Below are positions 52,700 to 60,310 of a stretch of DNA of 64,000 nt, piece by piece. The number at the start of each line of letters is the position of its first letter. The first letter of the stretch is position 1. The stretch comes from Methylobacterium hispanicum (GTDB taxonomy: Bacteria; Pseudomonadota; Alphaproteobacteria; Rhizobiales; Beijerinckiaceae). The stretch is from assembly GCF_022179285.1 (NCBI RefSeq), contig NZ_BPQO01000005.1:186001-250000 (forward strand), read 5' to 3'. The translations under genes and the position numbers were made by a program. The notes beneath the pieces were generated by a model that searched no databases, had not been told where the DNA came from, and was given only the letters and a program-made list of their open reading frames with translations.

Positions 52700-53371
52700 T
52701 CATGGGGACAACTCCCTCAGGGCGCGGGCGGCGTGGAGCACGCGCAACGCCGCGCAGGCGGCGCCGTAGCCGTTGTCGATGTTGCAGACGGTGATGCCCG
52801 GGGCACAGCTCGCCAGCACGGCATCGAGCGCCGCGCGCCCGCCCTCGGCGACGCCGTAGCCGACCGAGGTCGGCACCGCGATCAGCGCGCCCGGCACGAG
52901 GCCGCCGACGACGCTGGGCAGCGCCGCATCCATGCCCGCCGCCACGATGACGACCGGGTGCGCCCGGATCTCGTCGAGGCGCCGCTGCAGGCGCCAGAGG
53001 CCGGCGACGCCGACATCGGCGATGAGCGTCGCGGCCACGCCCGCATAGGCCAGCGTCCGCTCGGCCTCGCGCGCCACCGGCACGTCCGAGGTGCCGGCCG
53101 CCACGATGGCGACCGCGGCCGCGCCCGCGATCCGGTTCGGTGCCCCGAACACGGCGGTGCGCGAGACCGGGCAGTAATCGAGCGCGTGGCCGAGCGCGGC
53201 CCGCTTGTCGGCGTCGAGCCGGGTGAGGAACAGGCGGGCGCCGCGCTCGGCCGCCGCCGCCAGGATGGCGTCGATCTGGTCGGCCGACTTGCCGGCGGCG
53301 TAGACGGTCTCCTCCAGCCCGATCCGCTCCGGCCGGGCGAAATCGAGCACGAACTCCTCGGCGACGCTCAC
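52700..53371 (-). CDS. larB: nickel-pincer cofactor biosynthesis carboxylase/hydrolase LarB
   Basis: This 223-residue enzyme (AIR-carboxylase-like fold) carboxylates the pyridinium ring of nicotinic acid adenine dinucleotide and hydrolyses the phosphoanhydride, the first step of nickel-pincer nucleotide (NPN) synthesis. The PurE-like core IVAAGTSDVPVAREAERTL, VIVAAGMDAALPSVVGGLV and PTSVGYG is intact. The GTG start at 53371 overlaps the larE stop by 4 bp (GTGA). It is the third gene of larC-larE-larB, followed after 61 bp by a Tat-exported aldo/keto reductase. Confidence 0.93.
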   Translation of the reverse strand: MSVAEEFVLDFARPERIGLEETVYAAGKSADQIDAILAAAAERGARLFLTRLDADKRAALGHALDYCPVSRTAVFGAPNRIAGAAAVAIVAAGTSDVPVAREAERTLAYAGVAATLIADVGVAGLWRLQRRLDEIRAHPVVIVAAGMDAALPSVVGGLVPGALIAVPTSVGYGVAEGGRAALDAVLASCAPGITVCNIDNGYGAACAALRVLHAARALRELSP

Positions 53372-54204
53372 CGGGCGCCCCCCGCGGCGGCCTTGGCCCC
53401 CTTCGAGCCCAGGAAGGCGCTGCCGTTGCGGTAGGGCTCGAACCGCACCGGGCCGGCGAGCGCGGGCGCGGGCGCCCGCTCGCGGATCGCGCTGCCGAGA
53501 TCCGCGCGCAGGCCCGTGTCGAGGAGCGCGAGGCAGCGCGGATCGAGTTCCACCACGACGCCCTCCGCCCGGACGCGGCAGCGCACCCGCGCCTCCGCCC
53601 CACCGGCTGCGAGCGCCCCCCCGACGATGCGCTCGACCGCGTGGATGAAGGCGAGCGTCTCTGGCTCGATGCGGATGCCGGTCTCGACCCGGCTCGACAG
53701 GCAGGGCGAGGCCGGGAGTTCGGCGACCTCGCCGAGGCCCAGCTCCCGCGCCAGCGCCCGCACCGCCGCCTTGCCGAGGCCCGCGGCCACGAAGGGATGG
53801 CGCACCCCGTGCTCGCGCGCCGCGTCGAGGCCGGGCCGGTACTCGCCGAGGTCGTCGAGATTGGCGCCCGACACGATCTGCCGGTCGGTGACCCCGCGGA
53901 TCGCGCCGTACAGGTTCGTCTTGCAGAAGAAGCAGCGGTTGACCGGGTTCGCCCGGTACTGCGGGTCGGCGAACTCGCCGGCCTCGATCACGCGCAGCCG
54001 CCAGCCCTGGCGGGCGGCCTCGGCCCGCACGCGGGCGGTCGCCTCGGCGGGCACGGCCGGCGAGGCCGCGTGGACCGCGAGCATCCCGGTCCGGCCGAGG
54101 CTGCGCTGGCTGAGCGTCGCGAGCGTCAGGCTGTCGACGCCGCCGCTCACCGCCACCGCGAGCGGCCCCATCCCGGCGAGAAGGCTTTCCAGCGACGCGC
54201 TCAT
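53368..54204 (-). CDS. larE: sulfur transferase LarE, three-cysteine type
   Basis: This 278-residue PP-loop enzyme adds sulfur to the pyridinium dicarboxylate intermediate of the nickel-pincer cofactor. The ATP loop is SGGVDS (20-25). It has Cys91 and Cys94 (NRCFFCKTN) and Cys168 (ASPCLSSR); Cys168 corresponds to the sacrificial Cys176 of the Lactobacillus enzyme, while the extra CxxC fits the catalytic [4Fe-4S] LarE type. So this enzyme can probably turn over with external sulfur. Its ATG overlaps the larC stop (ATGA) and its stop overlaps larB (GTGA). Confidence 0.93.
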   Translation of the reverse strand: MSASLESLLAGMGPLAVAVSGGVDSLTLATLSQRSLGRTGMLAVHAASPAVPAEATARVRAEAARQGWRLRVIEAGEFADPQYRANPVNRCFFCKTNLYGAIRGVTDRQIVSGANLDDLGEYRPGLDAAREHGVRHPFVAAGLGKAAVRALARELGLGEVAELPASPCLSSRVETGIRIEPETLAFIHAVERIVGGALAAGGAEARVRCRVRAEGVVVELDPRCLALLDTGLRADLGSAIRERAPAPALAGPVRFEPYRNGSAFLGSKGAKAAAGGAR

Positions 54205-55469
54205 GTCCGATCCTCGTCAGCGTGCTCCGCGAGCGCCAGTTGCTCGGCCGCGCGGCGCAGGCTCTCGCGGGCGGCGTGGCCCTCGTGGGCCAGGGCGTCG
54301 TCGGCCTCCGCCTTGGCGGTGGCCCCGCCCGGCCGCGCCACCGTCTTCACCCGGAGGTCGTGGCCGCCCACCGCCACCGTGCGGCTCGTTCGGTCGAGCG
54401 CGATCCCCGAGTCGATCCGGTGGCGCAGGCCGATCGTGGTGGTCTCGCGGAAGCAGGCTTCCGCGACGGCTTCCAGCGCCTCGGCGCGGGCCAGCACCCG
54501 CACATGGGTCATCATCCGCCCCTTCTTGCCGAAGACCGGCATCTGCACCGCGTCGAGCACGTCCGGGAGCGCCCGCAGCCGGTCGAGGCCCATGGCGAGA
54601 TCCTCCGCCGACTGGTCGTCCACCTCGAACTCGATCACCGCGAGGTCGCGGTGGCGGCCGACCGCGCGCGCGCCGCTCCCGGCCTCCGCGAAGACCAGGG
54701 CCCGCACGCAGTTGCTCAGGGCCGGCAGGGTGCGGGTGCCGAAGCCGATACCGCTGCGGGCGAGCCTGCGGGGCTCGCGCGACGGGCCGCCCTGCCCGCA
54801 GAGATGGCGCAGGATGGCGGCGCCCGTCGGCGTCACCCGCTCGCCCGGCACGCCGTCGTCGATGGTGGCGAAGCCTTCGATCAGCAGGGCGGTGGCGGGT
54901 GCTGGCACCGGCAGGAATCCGTGCTGCGTGCGGACCCGCCCGGAGCCGAGCGGCAGCGCCGACACGCTCCAGCGCGTGGCGCCGGTCGCGGCCGCGAGGT
55001 GGGCGGCGGCCACGATATCGGCGATCGAGTCGAGCGCGCCCACCTCGTGGAAGGCGACGTCCGCGACCGGGATGCCGTGCACCCGCGCCTCCGCCTCGGC
55101 GAGATGCCCGAAGATCGCGAGCGCGTGGTCGCGCACCGCGGGGTCGAGACCGGCGTCGCAGAGCCCGGCGCGGATCTCCGACCAGTGCCGGTGGGCGTGC
55201 GCGCCGTGCTGCCCGTGCGCAGGCTCGTGCGCGTGGTGATGGGCATGGTGATGGTCGTGGTGATGGCCTGGCTCGTCCCGCTCCGCGACGACGAAGCGGC
55301 GCCCCTGCAGCACGCCGTCGTTGTGGGCGATGAGCGCGCAGTCCGCGCCCCGCGCCGCCGCCCGCACGCTCGCGAGGACCCCGGCCTCGTGCTCCGGGAA
55401 GGCGTCCAGCAGGGCGGCGGCGAACATGTCGCCGGCCATCCCGCCGATGGCATCGAGGTGAATCTGCAT
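54201..55469 (-). CDS. larC: nickel-inserting cyclometallase LarC
   Basis: This 422-residue CTP-dependent enzyme inserts nickel to form the Ni-C bond of the nickel-pincer cofactor. It begins with MQIHLDAIGGMAGDMF, the conserved LarC start, and has a His-rich nickel loop at residues 69-95 (seventeen or so His within GHHHDHHHAHHHAHEP and following). The GATRWSVSALPLGSG and GERVTPTGAAILRHL segments are conserved. Unlike Lactobacillus plantarum, where a programmed frameshift fuses LarC1 and LarC2, this is one uninterrupted frame. It is the first gene of the operon; the start ATG lies 270 bp from a divergent gamma-glutamyltransferase gene. Confidence 0.93.
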   Translation of the reverse strand: MQIHLDAIGGMAGDMFAAALLDAFPEHEAGVLASVRAAARGADCALIAHNDGVLQGRRFVVAERDEPGHHHDHHHAHHHAHEPAHGQHGAHAHRHWSEIRAGLCDAGLDPAVRDHALAIFGHLAEAEARVHGIPVADVAFHEVGALDSIADIVAAAHLAAATGATRWSVSALPLGSGRVRTQHGFLPVPAPATALLIEGFATIDDGVPGERVTPTGAAILRHLCGQGGPSREPRRLARSGIGFGTRTLPALSNCVRALVFAEAGSGARAVGRHRDLAVIEFEVDDQSAEDLAMGLDRLRALPDVLDAVQMPVFGKKGRMMTHVRVLARAEALEAVAEACFRETTTIGLRHRIDSGIALDRTSRTVAVGGHDLRVKTVARPGGATAKAEADDALAHEGHAARESLRRAAEQLALAEHADEDRT

Positions 55470-55741
55470 CCGGAGACGACAGCCTGGGTGAGCCGCAACG
55501 ATCGTGATGCAGCCACATCGTTCGCTGCGCCCCCGCGACAACCGCTCGCGGCGCGGGGCGGAAGGCCGCAGCCGAGCGGGCCGGCGGCTTGACACGGGCG
55601 CGACGCGGCCCGCGATCCGTCGCACGGGCCATCTTGGCATGCCGCATGCCTTGTGCATCCTGCGGTAGCCGCGCCCGCGTTCGGTTCGGGCGCGCGGACG
55701 GGACGGGTCCGTCCACCGCATCAACCGGGAGTTTCAGCGTC

Positions 55742-57331
55742 GTGAGAGATTTCAGCAGGCCCGGGCGCTCGCCCGTCTACGCCGGCAACGGGGCGGTGGC
55801 GACCTCGCACCCGCTCTCGACGCTCGCGGCGATCGAGGTGCTGCGCGCGGGCGGCAACGCGGTCGATGCGGGAATCGCCGCTGTGGCCGTGCAGTGCGTG
55901 GTCGATCCGCTGATGACGGGCATCGGCGGCGACTGCTTCGCGCTCTACGCGCCGCGCGGGGCGGCCGTGCCCTACGCGTTGAACGGCTCGGGCCGCAGCC
56001 CGGCGGCGGCCTCAGACGCGTGGTACCTCGAGAACGGCGTCACCATCACCCCGACCTCGCCGCACGCGGTCACGGTCCCGGGTGCGGTCGCGGCCTGGGC
56101 GAAGCTCCTGGAGGAGCACGGCACGCGCACGCTCGGCGAGCTGCTCCAGCCGGCGATCCGCTACGCCGAAGAGGGTTTCCCGGTGCAGCCGCGGGTCGGC
56201 TGGGACTGGGCGCGCAGCGTCGAGCGGGTGTCGCACGATCCGGGCGCCGCCGCGACCTATCTCGTCGACGGCAAGGCACCGGCCATCGGCGCGACCGTGC
56301 GCCTGCCGCAGCTCGCCGCCACCCTGCGGCGCATCGCCGAAGAAGGCCCGCGCGGCTTCTACGAGGGCCCGGTCGCCCGGGACATGGTCGCGCGCCTGCG
56401 GGAGCTCGGCGGGCTGCACACCGAGCAGGACTTCGCCGAGGCCGCGCCCGAGGTGGTCACGCCGATCACCACGCGCTACCGCGGCTACGACGTCTACGAG
56501 TGCCCGCCCTCCGGCCAGGGGCTCGCCGTCCTGATGATGCTGAACGTGCTCACGCCCTTCGACGTGGCGGCGCTCTCCGATCTCGACCGGGCGCACCTGC
56601 TCGCGGAGGTGTGCAAGCAGGGCTACCACCATCGCGACGCGCTCTTCGCGGATCCCAGCCTGCACCGCGTGCCGGTGGAGCACCTCCTCTCCGACGCGTG
56701 GCGGGCCTCGGCGCGGGGCGCCATCGACATGGCCCGGGCCAGCGTGCCGGAGGTCTACCCGGAGATCGTCAACGAGGTCGCGCACCGGGACACGGTCTAT
56801 CTCAGCGTGGTCGATCGGGACGGCAACGCGCTCTCGCTGATCAACTCGATCTTCCAGGGCTTCGGCAGCGGCATCCTGGCGCCGGAGAGCGGCGTGCTCC
56901 TGCACAACCGCGGCTACAGCTTCCGGGTCGAGCCGGGCCACCCGAACACGATCGCGCCGAAGAAGCGCCCGATGCACACGATCATCCCCGGCATGCTGAT
57001 GCGCGACGGCCGCGCGGTGGCGCCCTTCGGCGTGATGGGCGGGCACTACCAGGCGATGGGGCATGTCCAGCTCCTCACCAACATCATCGACCTCGGCCTC
57101 GACGTGCAGGAGGCCCTCGATGCGCCGCGCAGCTTCGCCTACGAGGGCGTGGTCGAGATGGAGACCGGGTTTTCGGACGACATCCTGGCCGGCATGCGCG
57201 ACCGGGGCCACAAGGCGGTCACGGCGCCGCTGCCGATCGGGGGCGGCCAGATCATCTGGATCGACCACGCCACAGGCACGCTGGTCGCGGGGTCGGACCC
57301 GCGCAAGGACGGCAGCGCGCTGGGGTATTGA
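55742..57331 (+). CDS. ggt: gamma-glutamyltransferase family (Ntn hydrolase)
   Basis: This 529-residue proenzyme belongs to the gamma-glutamyltranspeptidase/cephalosporin acylase family and cleaves itself into two chains. The nucleophile Thr351 begins the small subunit in HRDTVYLSVVDRDGNALSL, and the substrate loop IFQGFGSGILAPESGVLLHNRG plus GGHYQAMGHVQLLTNI are conserved. No signal peptide is evident, so it may be cytosolic, as in the shorter GGT-like group acting on gamma-glutamyl or related amides. The GTG at 55742 has GGGAG about 11 nt upstream. It is followed by a perfect 12-bp stem hairpin. Confidence 0.9.
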   Translation: MRDFSRPGRSPVYAGNGAVATSHPLSTLAAIEVLRAGGNAVDAGIAAVAVQCVVDPLMTGIGGDCFALYAPRGAAVPYALNGSGRSPAAASDAWYLENGVTITPTSPHAVTVPGAVAAWAKLLEEHGTRTLGELLQPAIRYAEEGFPVQPRVGWDWARSVERVSHDPGAAATYLVDGKAPAIGATVRLPQLAATLRRIAEEGPRGFYEGPVARDMVARLRELGGLHTEQDFAEAAPEVVTPITTRYRGYDVYECPPSGQGLAVLMMLNVLTPFDVAALSDLDRAHLLAEVCKQGYHHRDALFADPSLHRVPVEHLLSDAWRASARGAIDMARASVPEVYPEIVNEVAHRDTVYLSVVDRDGNALSLINSIFQGFGSGILAPESGVLLHNRGYSFRVEPGHPNTIAPKKRPMHTIIPGMLMRDGRAVAPFGVMGGHYQAMGHVQLLTNIIDLGLDVQEALDAPRSFAYEGVVEMETGFSDDILAGMRDRGHKAVTAPLPIGGGQIIWIDHATGTLVAGSDPRKDGSALGY

Positions 57332-57363
57332 GGCGGACGAGGTCGTCTACGGAAGCGGCACCT

Positions 57364-57391
57364 CCCCTCTCCCCGCCTGCGGGGAGAGGGG
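57364..57391. terminator. bidirectional hairpin between ggt and the JetA-like gene
   Basis: CCCCTCTCCCCG (57364-57375), loop CCTG, CGGGGAGAGGGG (57380-57391): a perfect 12-bp GC-rich stem in the 80-bp gap between two convergent genes. No T run follows, so Rho-independent action is uncertain, but the position and symmetry fit a bidirectional 3' end. Its CTCTCCC words resemble the dispersed repeat family. Confidence 0.6.
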
Positions 57392-57411
57392 ATCCGTCGG
57401 CGGTCCTGCGG

Positions 57412-58815
57412 CTACTTGGAAACGTGCGCGGCTGTGTCGACGGCAGGACCCTCCCCCACACGCCGCAGCACGAAATCCGGGCAGTCGAGCCAGCCGTTCG
57501 AGACCCGTTCCGTCAGGTGCGTGACCCCGTAGCGGGCGCCCAACTCGCCCTCGAACAGCACGTCGATCTCGCGCAGGCGCTGGAACACCACGAAGGCGTC
57601 GATGTCCGTGACCGGGATCTCGGACCCGCGCAAGCTGCCGTCCGCCGCGAGCCGCGCCTCCACGAACTCCGCCATGGAGCGCGGCGTCACGGTGGTGCGG
57701 CGGCGGAACTCCGCCTTGGCGGTGACGAAGGCCTCGATGCGCGGGTCGATGAAGATCTCAGGGAGCGGATCGTTGTCGATCGGCGGCCGGGTCCGGCGGG
57801 GCGTCGAGAGATGCGCCTCGCCGAGCGGCGGACGCAGCAGCGAGACCGCCGCGGGCAGGTCCGGCGCCGCAGCCGCCGCGCCGACCGCGCGGAGCGCCGC
57901 CGCGGTGCGCTCGACGCCGCCCGCGTCCGGCCGGTCCATGTAGCGCACGGCGGCCGCGATCCGCCGCTCCATGCGGGCGACGACCTCGTCCACCGCGTCG
58001 AGGTGGCGGTCGATGCCCTCGAAGACCGAGAGGATCTCGGCGAGGTCGGCACGGACCGCGCGCTCGCCCGCGTCGAGGTCGGCGGCGCGACCCTCGCGCA
58101 CCAGACCCTCGGCGAGCGCCCGAATCAGCAGCGCGTCCCGCAGCGCCCGGCCCGCCTCGCGCACGATGGCCGAGCGGAAGCGGAACGGGTTGAAGCGGGT
58201 GTGCAGCGTCCGGTAGTCGCTGATCAGGTGCCGCTCGACGAAATCCTCGAAATAGAGGCGGAAGGCGGCGCGCCGGTCCTCCTCGCGCAGGATCCGATCC
58301 TCGATCTTGCGCATCGAGCCGGCGAGGCTGCGCAGGTGGGCCAGGAAGGCCCCGGCCTCCCGGGCGGCGTTGGCCAGCGCCTCCGAGCGCTCGCCGGGAT
58401 TGGCCAGAGCGCTCTCCAGGCTGCCCAGCACCTCCAGCACGGCGCCGCCGTAGGAGCGGGTCTCGCCGCGCTCGATCCGGGACAGCTCCTCGAGGAGAAG
58501 GCGCGCCTCGGGGTCGAACTCGACCACCGGCACGTAGCGCTCGCGCCGCTCGATCAGCCAGCCGGATTCGAGGAAGCGGCGGTAGAGCGCCGAGCGGCGC
58601 TCGATCGCGTCGGGCGGGAAGCTCGCGTCGTCGGCGAGTTCCGGCGTCTCGCGGCCGGCGGCGAAGTCGCCGATCTCGGCCAGCAGGTCGGCCTTGCGCA
58701 TCGGCTCCGAGCCGATGACGCGGCGGTGCAGGTGCAGCAGCAGGGCCGCGTTGAAGGCGCGGCTCGGCGAGGCGAGCGGCCGGAACAGGTCGTCGGGAAG
58801 CTGCGCGAACAGCAC
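57412..58815 (-). CDS. Wadjet JetA-like protein (DUF5716), isolated
   Basis: This 467-residue protein matches the JetA/DUF5716 family, the kleisin-like subunit of the Wadjet SMC plasmid-defence complex. The start FAQLPDDLFRPLASPSRAFN is the family's N-terminal signature, followed by winged-helix-like segments (SALYRRFLESGWLIERRERY) and a long helical middle (FLAHLRSLAGSMRKIEDRIL; FEGIDRHLDAVDEVVARMER). No JetB, JetC (SMC ATPase) or JetD (nuclease) gene lies on either side: ggt is downstream and FKBP upstream. So this is either an orphan, a relic or a protein with its partners elsewhere. Family recognised by pattern, not by search. Confidence 0.65.
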   Translation of the reverse strand: MLFAQLPDDLFRPLASPSRAFNAALLLHLHRRVIGSEPMRKADLLAEIGDFAAGRETPELADDASFPPDAIERRSALYRRFLESGWLIERRERYVPVVEFDPEARLLLEELSRIERGETRSYGGAVLEVLGSLESALANPGERSEALANAAREAGAFLAHLRSLAGSMRKIEDRILREEDRRAAFRLYFEDFVERHLISDYRTLHTRFNPFRFRSAIVREAGRALRDALLIRALAEGLVREGRAADLDAGERAVRADLAEILSVFEGIDRHLDAVDEVVARMERRIAAAVRYMDRPDAGGVERTAAALRAVGAAAAAPDLPAAVSLLRPPLGEAHLSTPRRTRPPIDNDPLPEIFIDPRIEAFVTAKAEFRRRTTVTPRSMAEFVEARLAADGSLRGSEIPVTDIDAFVVFQRLREIDVLFEGELGARYGVTHLTERVSNGWLDCPDFVLRRVGEGPAVDTAAHVSK

Positions 58816-58845
58816 TGTGCTCTGACCCGTCCCGGCCTGGTCGGC

Positions 58846-59265
58846 TTACTTCGAGCCGATCAGCTCGACGTCGAAGATCAGCGTGGCGCCCGGCGGGATC
58901 ACGCCGCCCGCGCCGCGGGCGCCGTAGCCCAGCTCCGGCGGGATCACGAGGATGCGGCGGCCGCCCGCCTTCATGGTGGCGACGCCCTCGTCCCAGCCGC
59001 GGATGACCTGGCCGGCGCCGATCTGGAAGCTGAAGGGCTGGCCGCGATCGCGCGAGGAATCGAATTTCTTGCCCTGCTTGCCGTTCTGGTCGAGCCAGCC
59101 GGTGTAGTGCACCGTGACCTGCTGGCCGGTCTTCGGCTCGGGGCCGGAGCCGACCACCTCGTCCTTGTACTTCAGGCCCGAGGGCAGCGTGGTGTAGGCG
59201 TCGGCGTTGGCGGCAGCGGTCATGGCGATCAGCGCGGCTCCTGCTAGCGGAAACAGACGAGACAT
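58846..59265 (-). CDS. exported FKBP-type peptidyl-prolyl isomerase
   Basis: This 139-residue protein has a signal peptide ([20 protein letters not shown]) and a single FKBP domain with the key active-site residues in [34 protein letters not shown] and [18 protein letters not shown]. It would catalyse proline isomerisation in periplasmic protein folding. It starts 30 bp upstream of the JetA-like gene on the same strand, possibly in one transcript. Confidence 0.93.
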   Translation of the reverse strand: MSRLFPLAGAALIAMTAAANADAYTTLPSGLKYKDEVVGSGPEPKTGQQVTVHYTGWLDQNGKQGKKFDSSRDRGQPFSFQIGAGQVIRGWDEGVATMKAGGRRILVIPPELGYGARGAGGVIPPGATLIFDVELIGSK

Positions 59266-59385
59266 GTGGCCTCCCCTCGGGTCGGCGTCGCGTGCCGCCC
59301 GTCGGCGCGCCTCTTAACAGCCTCGGGCCGCTCGAGGCCAGCCACGGGACCGGAGCCGTTCGCCGGGCAAGCGCGTTGGGAGGCC

Positions 59386-59724
59386 ATGGAGACCCGCCCC
59401 CTGCACCCCGAGATCGTCCGCCCCGAGGATTGGGACGCCCGCGTCGATCGCCTCTCGGAGAAGATGCCCGATGGGCTTCGCCGGGCCTTCGACTGGCTGC
59501 GCGAGCCCTCGCGGCTCTGGCTGCGGGTGGGCGCCGCGATCCTGTTCATCCTCGGCGGCATCTTCGCGATCCTGCCGGTGCTCGGCCTGTGGATGCTGCC
59601 GCTGGGCCTCGCCCTGCTGGCGCAGGACGTGCCGGGGCTCAAGGTGCCGCTGGAGAAGTCGGCCCGCTGGATCGAGGCGACCTGGAAGCGGCTCAAGGAG
59701 CGCTGGCGGAACCGGAACCGCTAG
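59386..59724 (+). CDS. small two-span membrane protein
   Basis: This 112-residue protein has a hydrophilic N-terminus and a hydrophobic hairpin (LWLRVGAAILFILGGIFAIL and VLGLWMLPLGLALLAQDVP), then an amphipathic basic helix (EATWKRLKERWRNRNR). The ATG at 59386 is chosen because the preceding frame reads like non-coding sequence; the GGGAGG just before it is very close. Its last 4 bp overlap a convergent gene. The GxWMLPLG pattern resembles small conserved membrane proteins of Rhizobiales; function unknown. Confidence 0.7.
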   Translation: METRPLHPEIVRPEDWDARVDRLSEKMPDGLRRAFDWLREPSRLWLRVGAAILFILGGIFAILPVLGLWMLPLGLALLAQDVPGLKVPLEKSARWIEATWKRLKERWRNRNR

Positions 59725-59999
59725 ATCTCGGCCCGGGCGTCCTCGAGGAGTTGCGCGAGCCCCGCATCGACCTCCTGGGCCAGCAGGGCGCGCTCGGCCT
59801 CGCTGAGGTCGCCGGCCCAGCCCTTGGCCCCGAACCCCTCGGCGCAACGTGCCCGCTCGGAGCCGATGAAGGCCTCGGTCTCCTCGGGGCGCGTCCGCAT
59901 GGCGTGGACGAGCCCGAACCACGCGGCGCGCTCCACCACGGCGAGGCGGGCGCGCAGGCGGATCATCACCGCCCGATCGGGGGATACCGTCTCGCTCAT
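59721..59999 (-). CDS. small hypothetical acidic protein
   Basis: This 92-residue protein starts at the ATG at 59999, which overlaps the stop of the next upstream gene (TGATG). It is helical and acidic near the end (DLSEAERALLAQEVDAGLAQ, LLEDARAEI), with FGLVHAMRTRPEETEAFIGS in the middle. No signal peptide. Coupling to the 68-residue gene upstream supports translation of both. Family not recognised. Confidence 0.55.
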   Translation of the reverse strand: MSETVSPDRAVMIRLRARLAVVERAAWFGLVHAMRTRPEETEAFIGSERARCAEGFGAKGWAGDLSEAERALLAQEVDAGLAQLLEDARAEI

Positions 60000-60205
60000 C
60001 AGCGGCGCTGCTCGCAACGGGTCTTCACGTAGCTGTCCTTCGCGATCTCGATGCCCGAATTGGCGGCGATCACCGGCCCCTGGACGAGGCATTCCTGAAG
60101 CGTGTGGGCCGGGCCCGTCACCACGTCGATGGCGGTCTCGCGGGTGCAGTCGGGCGCCGATACCGATTTCGCGCAGATCAGGGCGACGACGATGATCTGG
60201 TTCAT
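59999..60205 (-). CDS. small cysteine-containing protein, possibly exported
   Basis: This 68-residue protein begins MNQIIVVALICAKSVSAPDC with a weak hydrophobic start that could be a signal or anchor, and has four cysteines (ICAK, PDCT, QECL and TRCEQRR). Its TGA overlaps the next gene's ATG (TGATG). The small size and Cys content suggest an exported protein, but the N-terminal hydrophobic stretch is short. Related small proteins occur in Methylobacterium-like genomes as hypotheticals. Confidence 0.6.
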   Translation of the reverse strand: MNQIIVVALICAKSVSAPDCTRETAIDVVTGPAHTLQECLVQGPVIAANSGIEIAKDSYVKTRCEQRR

Positions 60206-60310
60206 GACACCTCCCGCGGACGCAGCCTCTTCGGGTCTGCTCCGGGAAGTTGTCGGCCGGCACGAGGGTTCCGGTCGAGCGGACGTGGTGACGCGGCCGT
60301 GATCCGCGCC

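Noticed and set aside
55470..55741. A gene in the 272-bp gap between larC and ggt
   Set aside because: Only short Arg-rich frames without a ribosome site; more likely a divergent promoter region.
55894..59247. A very long open frame (over 1,100 codons) spanning ggt and the JetA-like gene in another frame
   Set aside because: It overlaps two well-supported genes, is extremely rich in Arg/Gly/Ala and has no family motifs; such frames are expected in 70% GC DNA.
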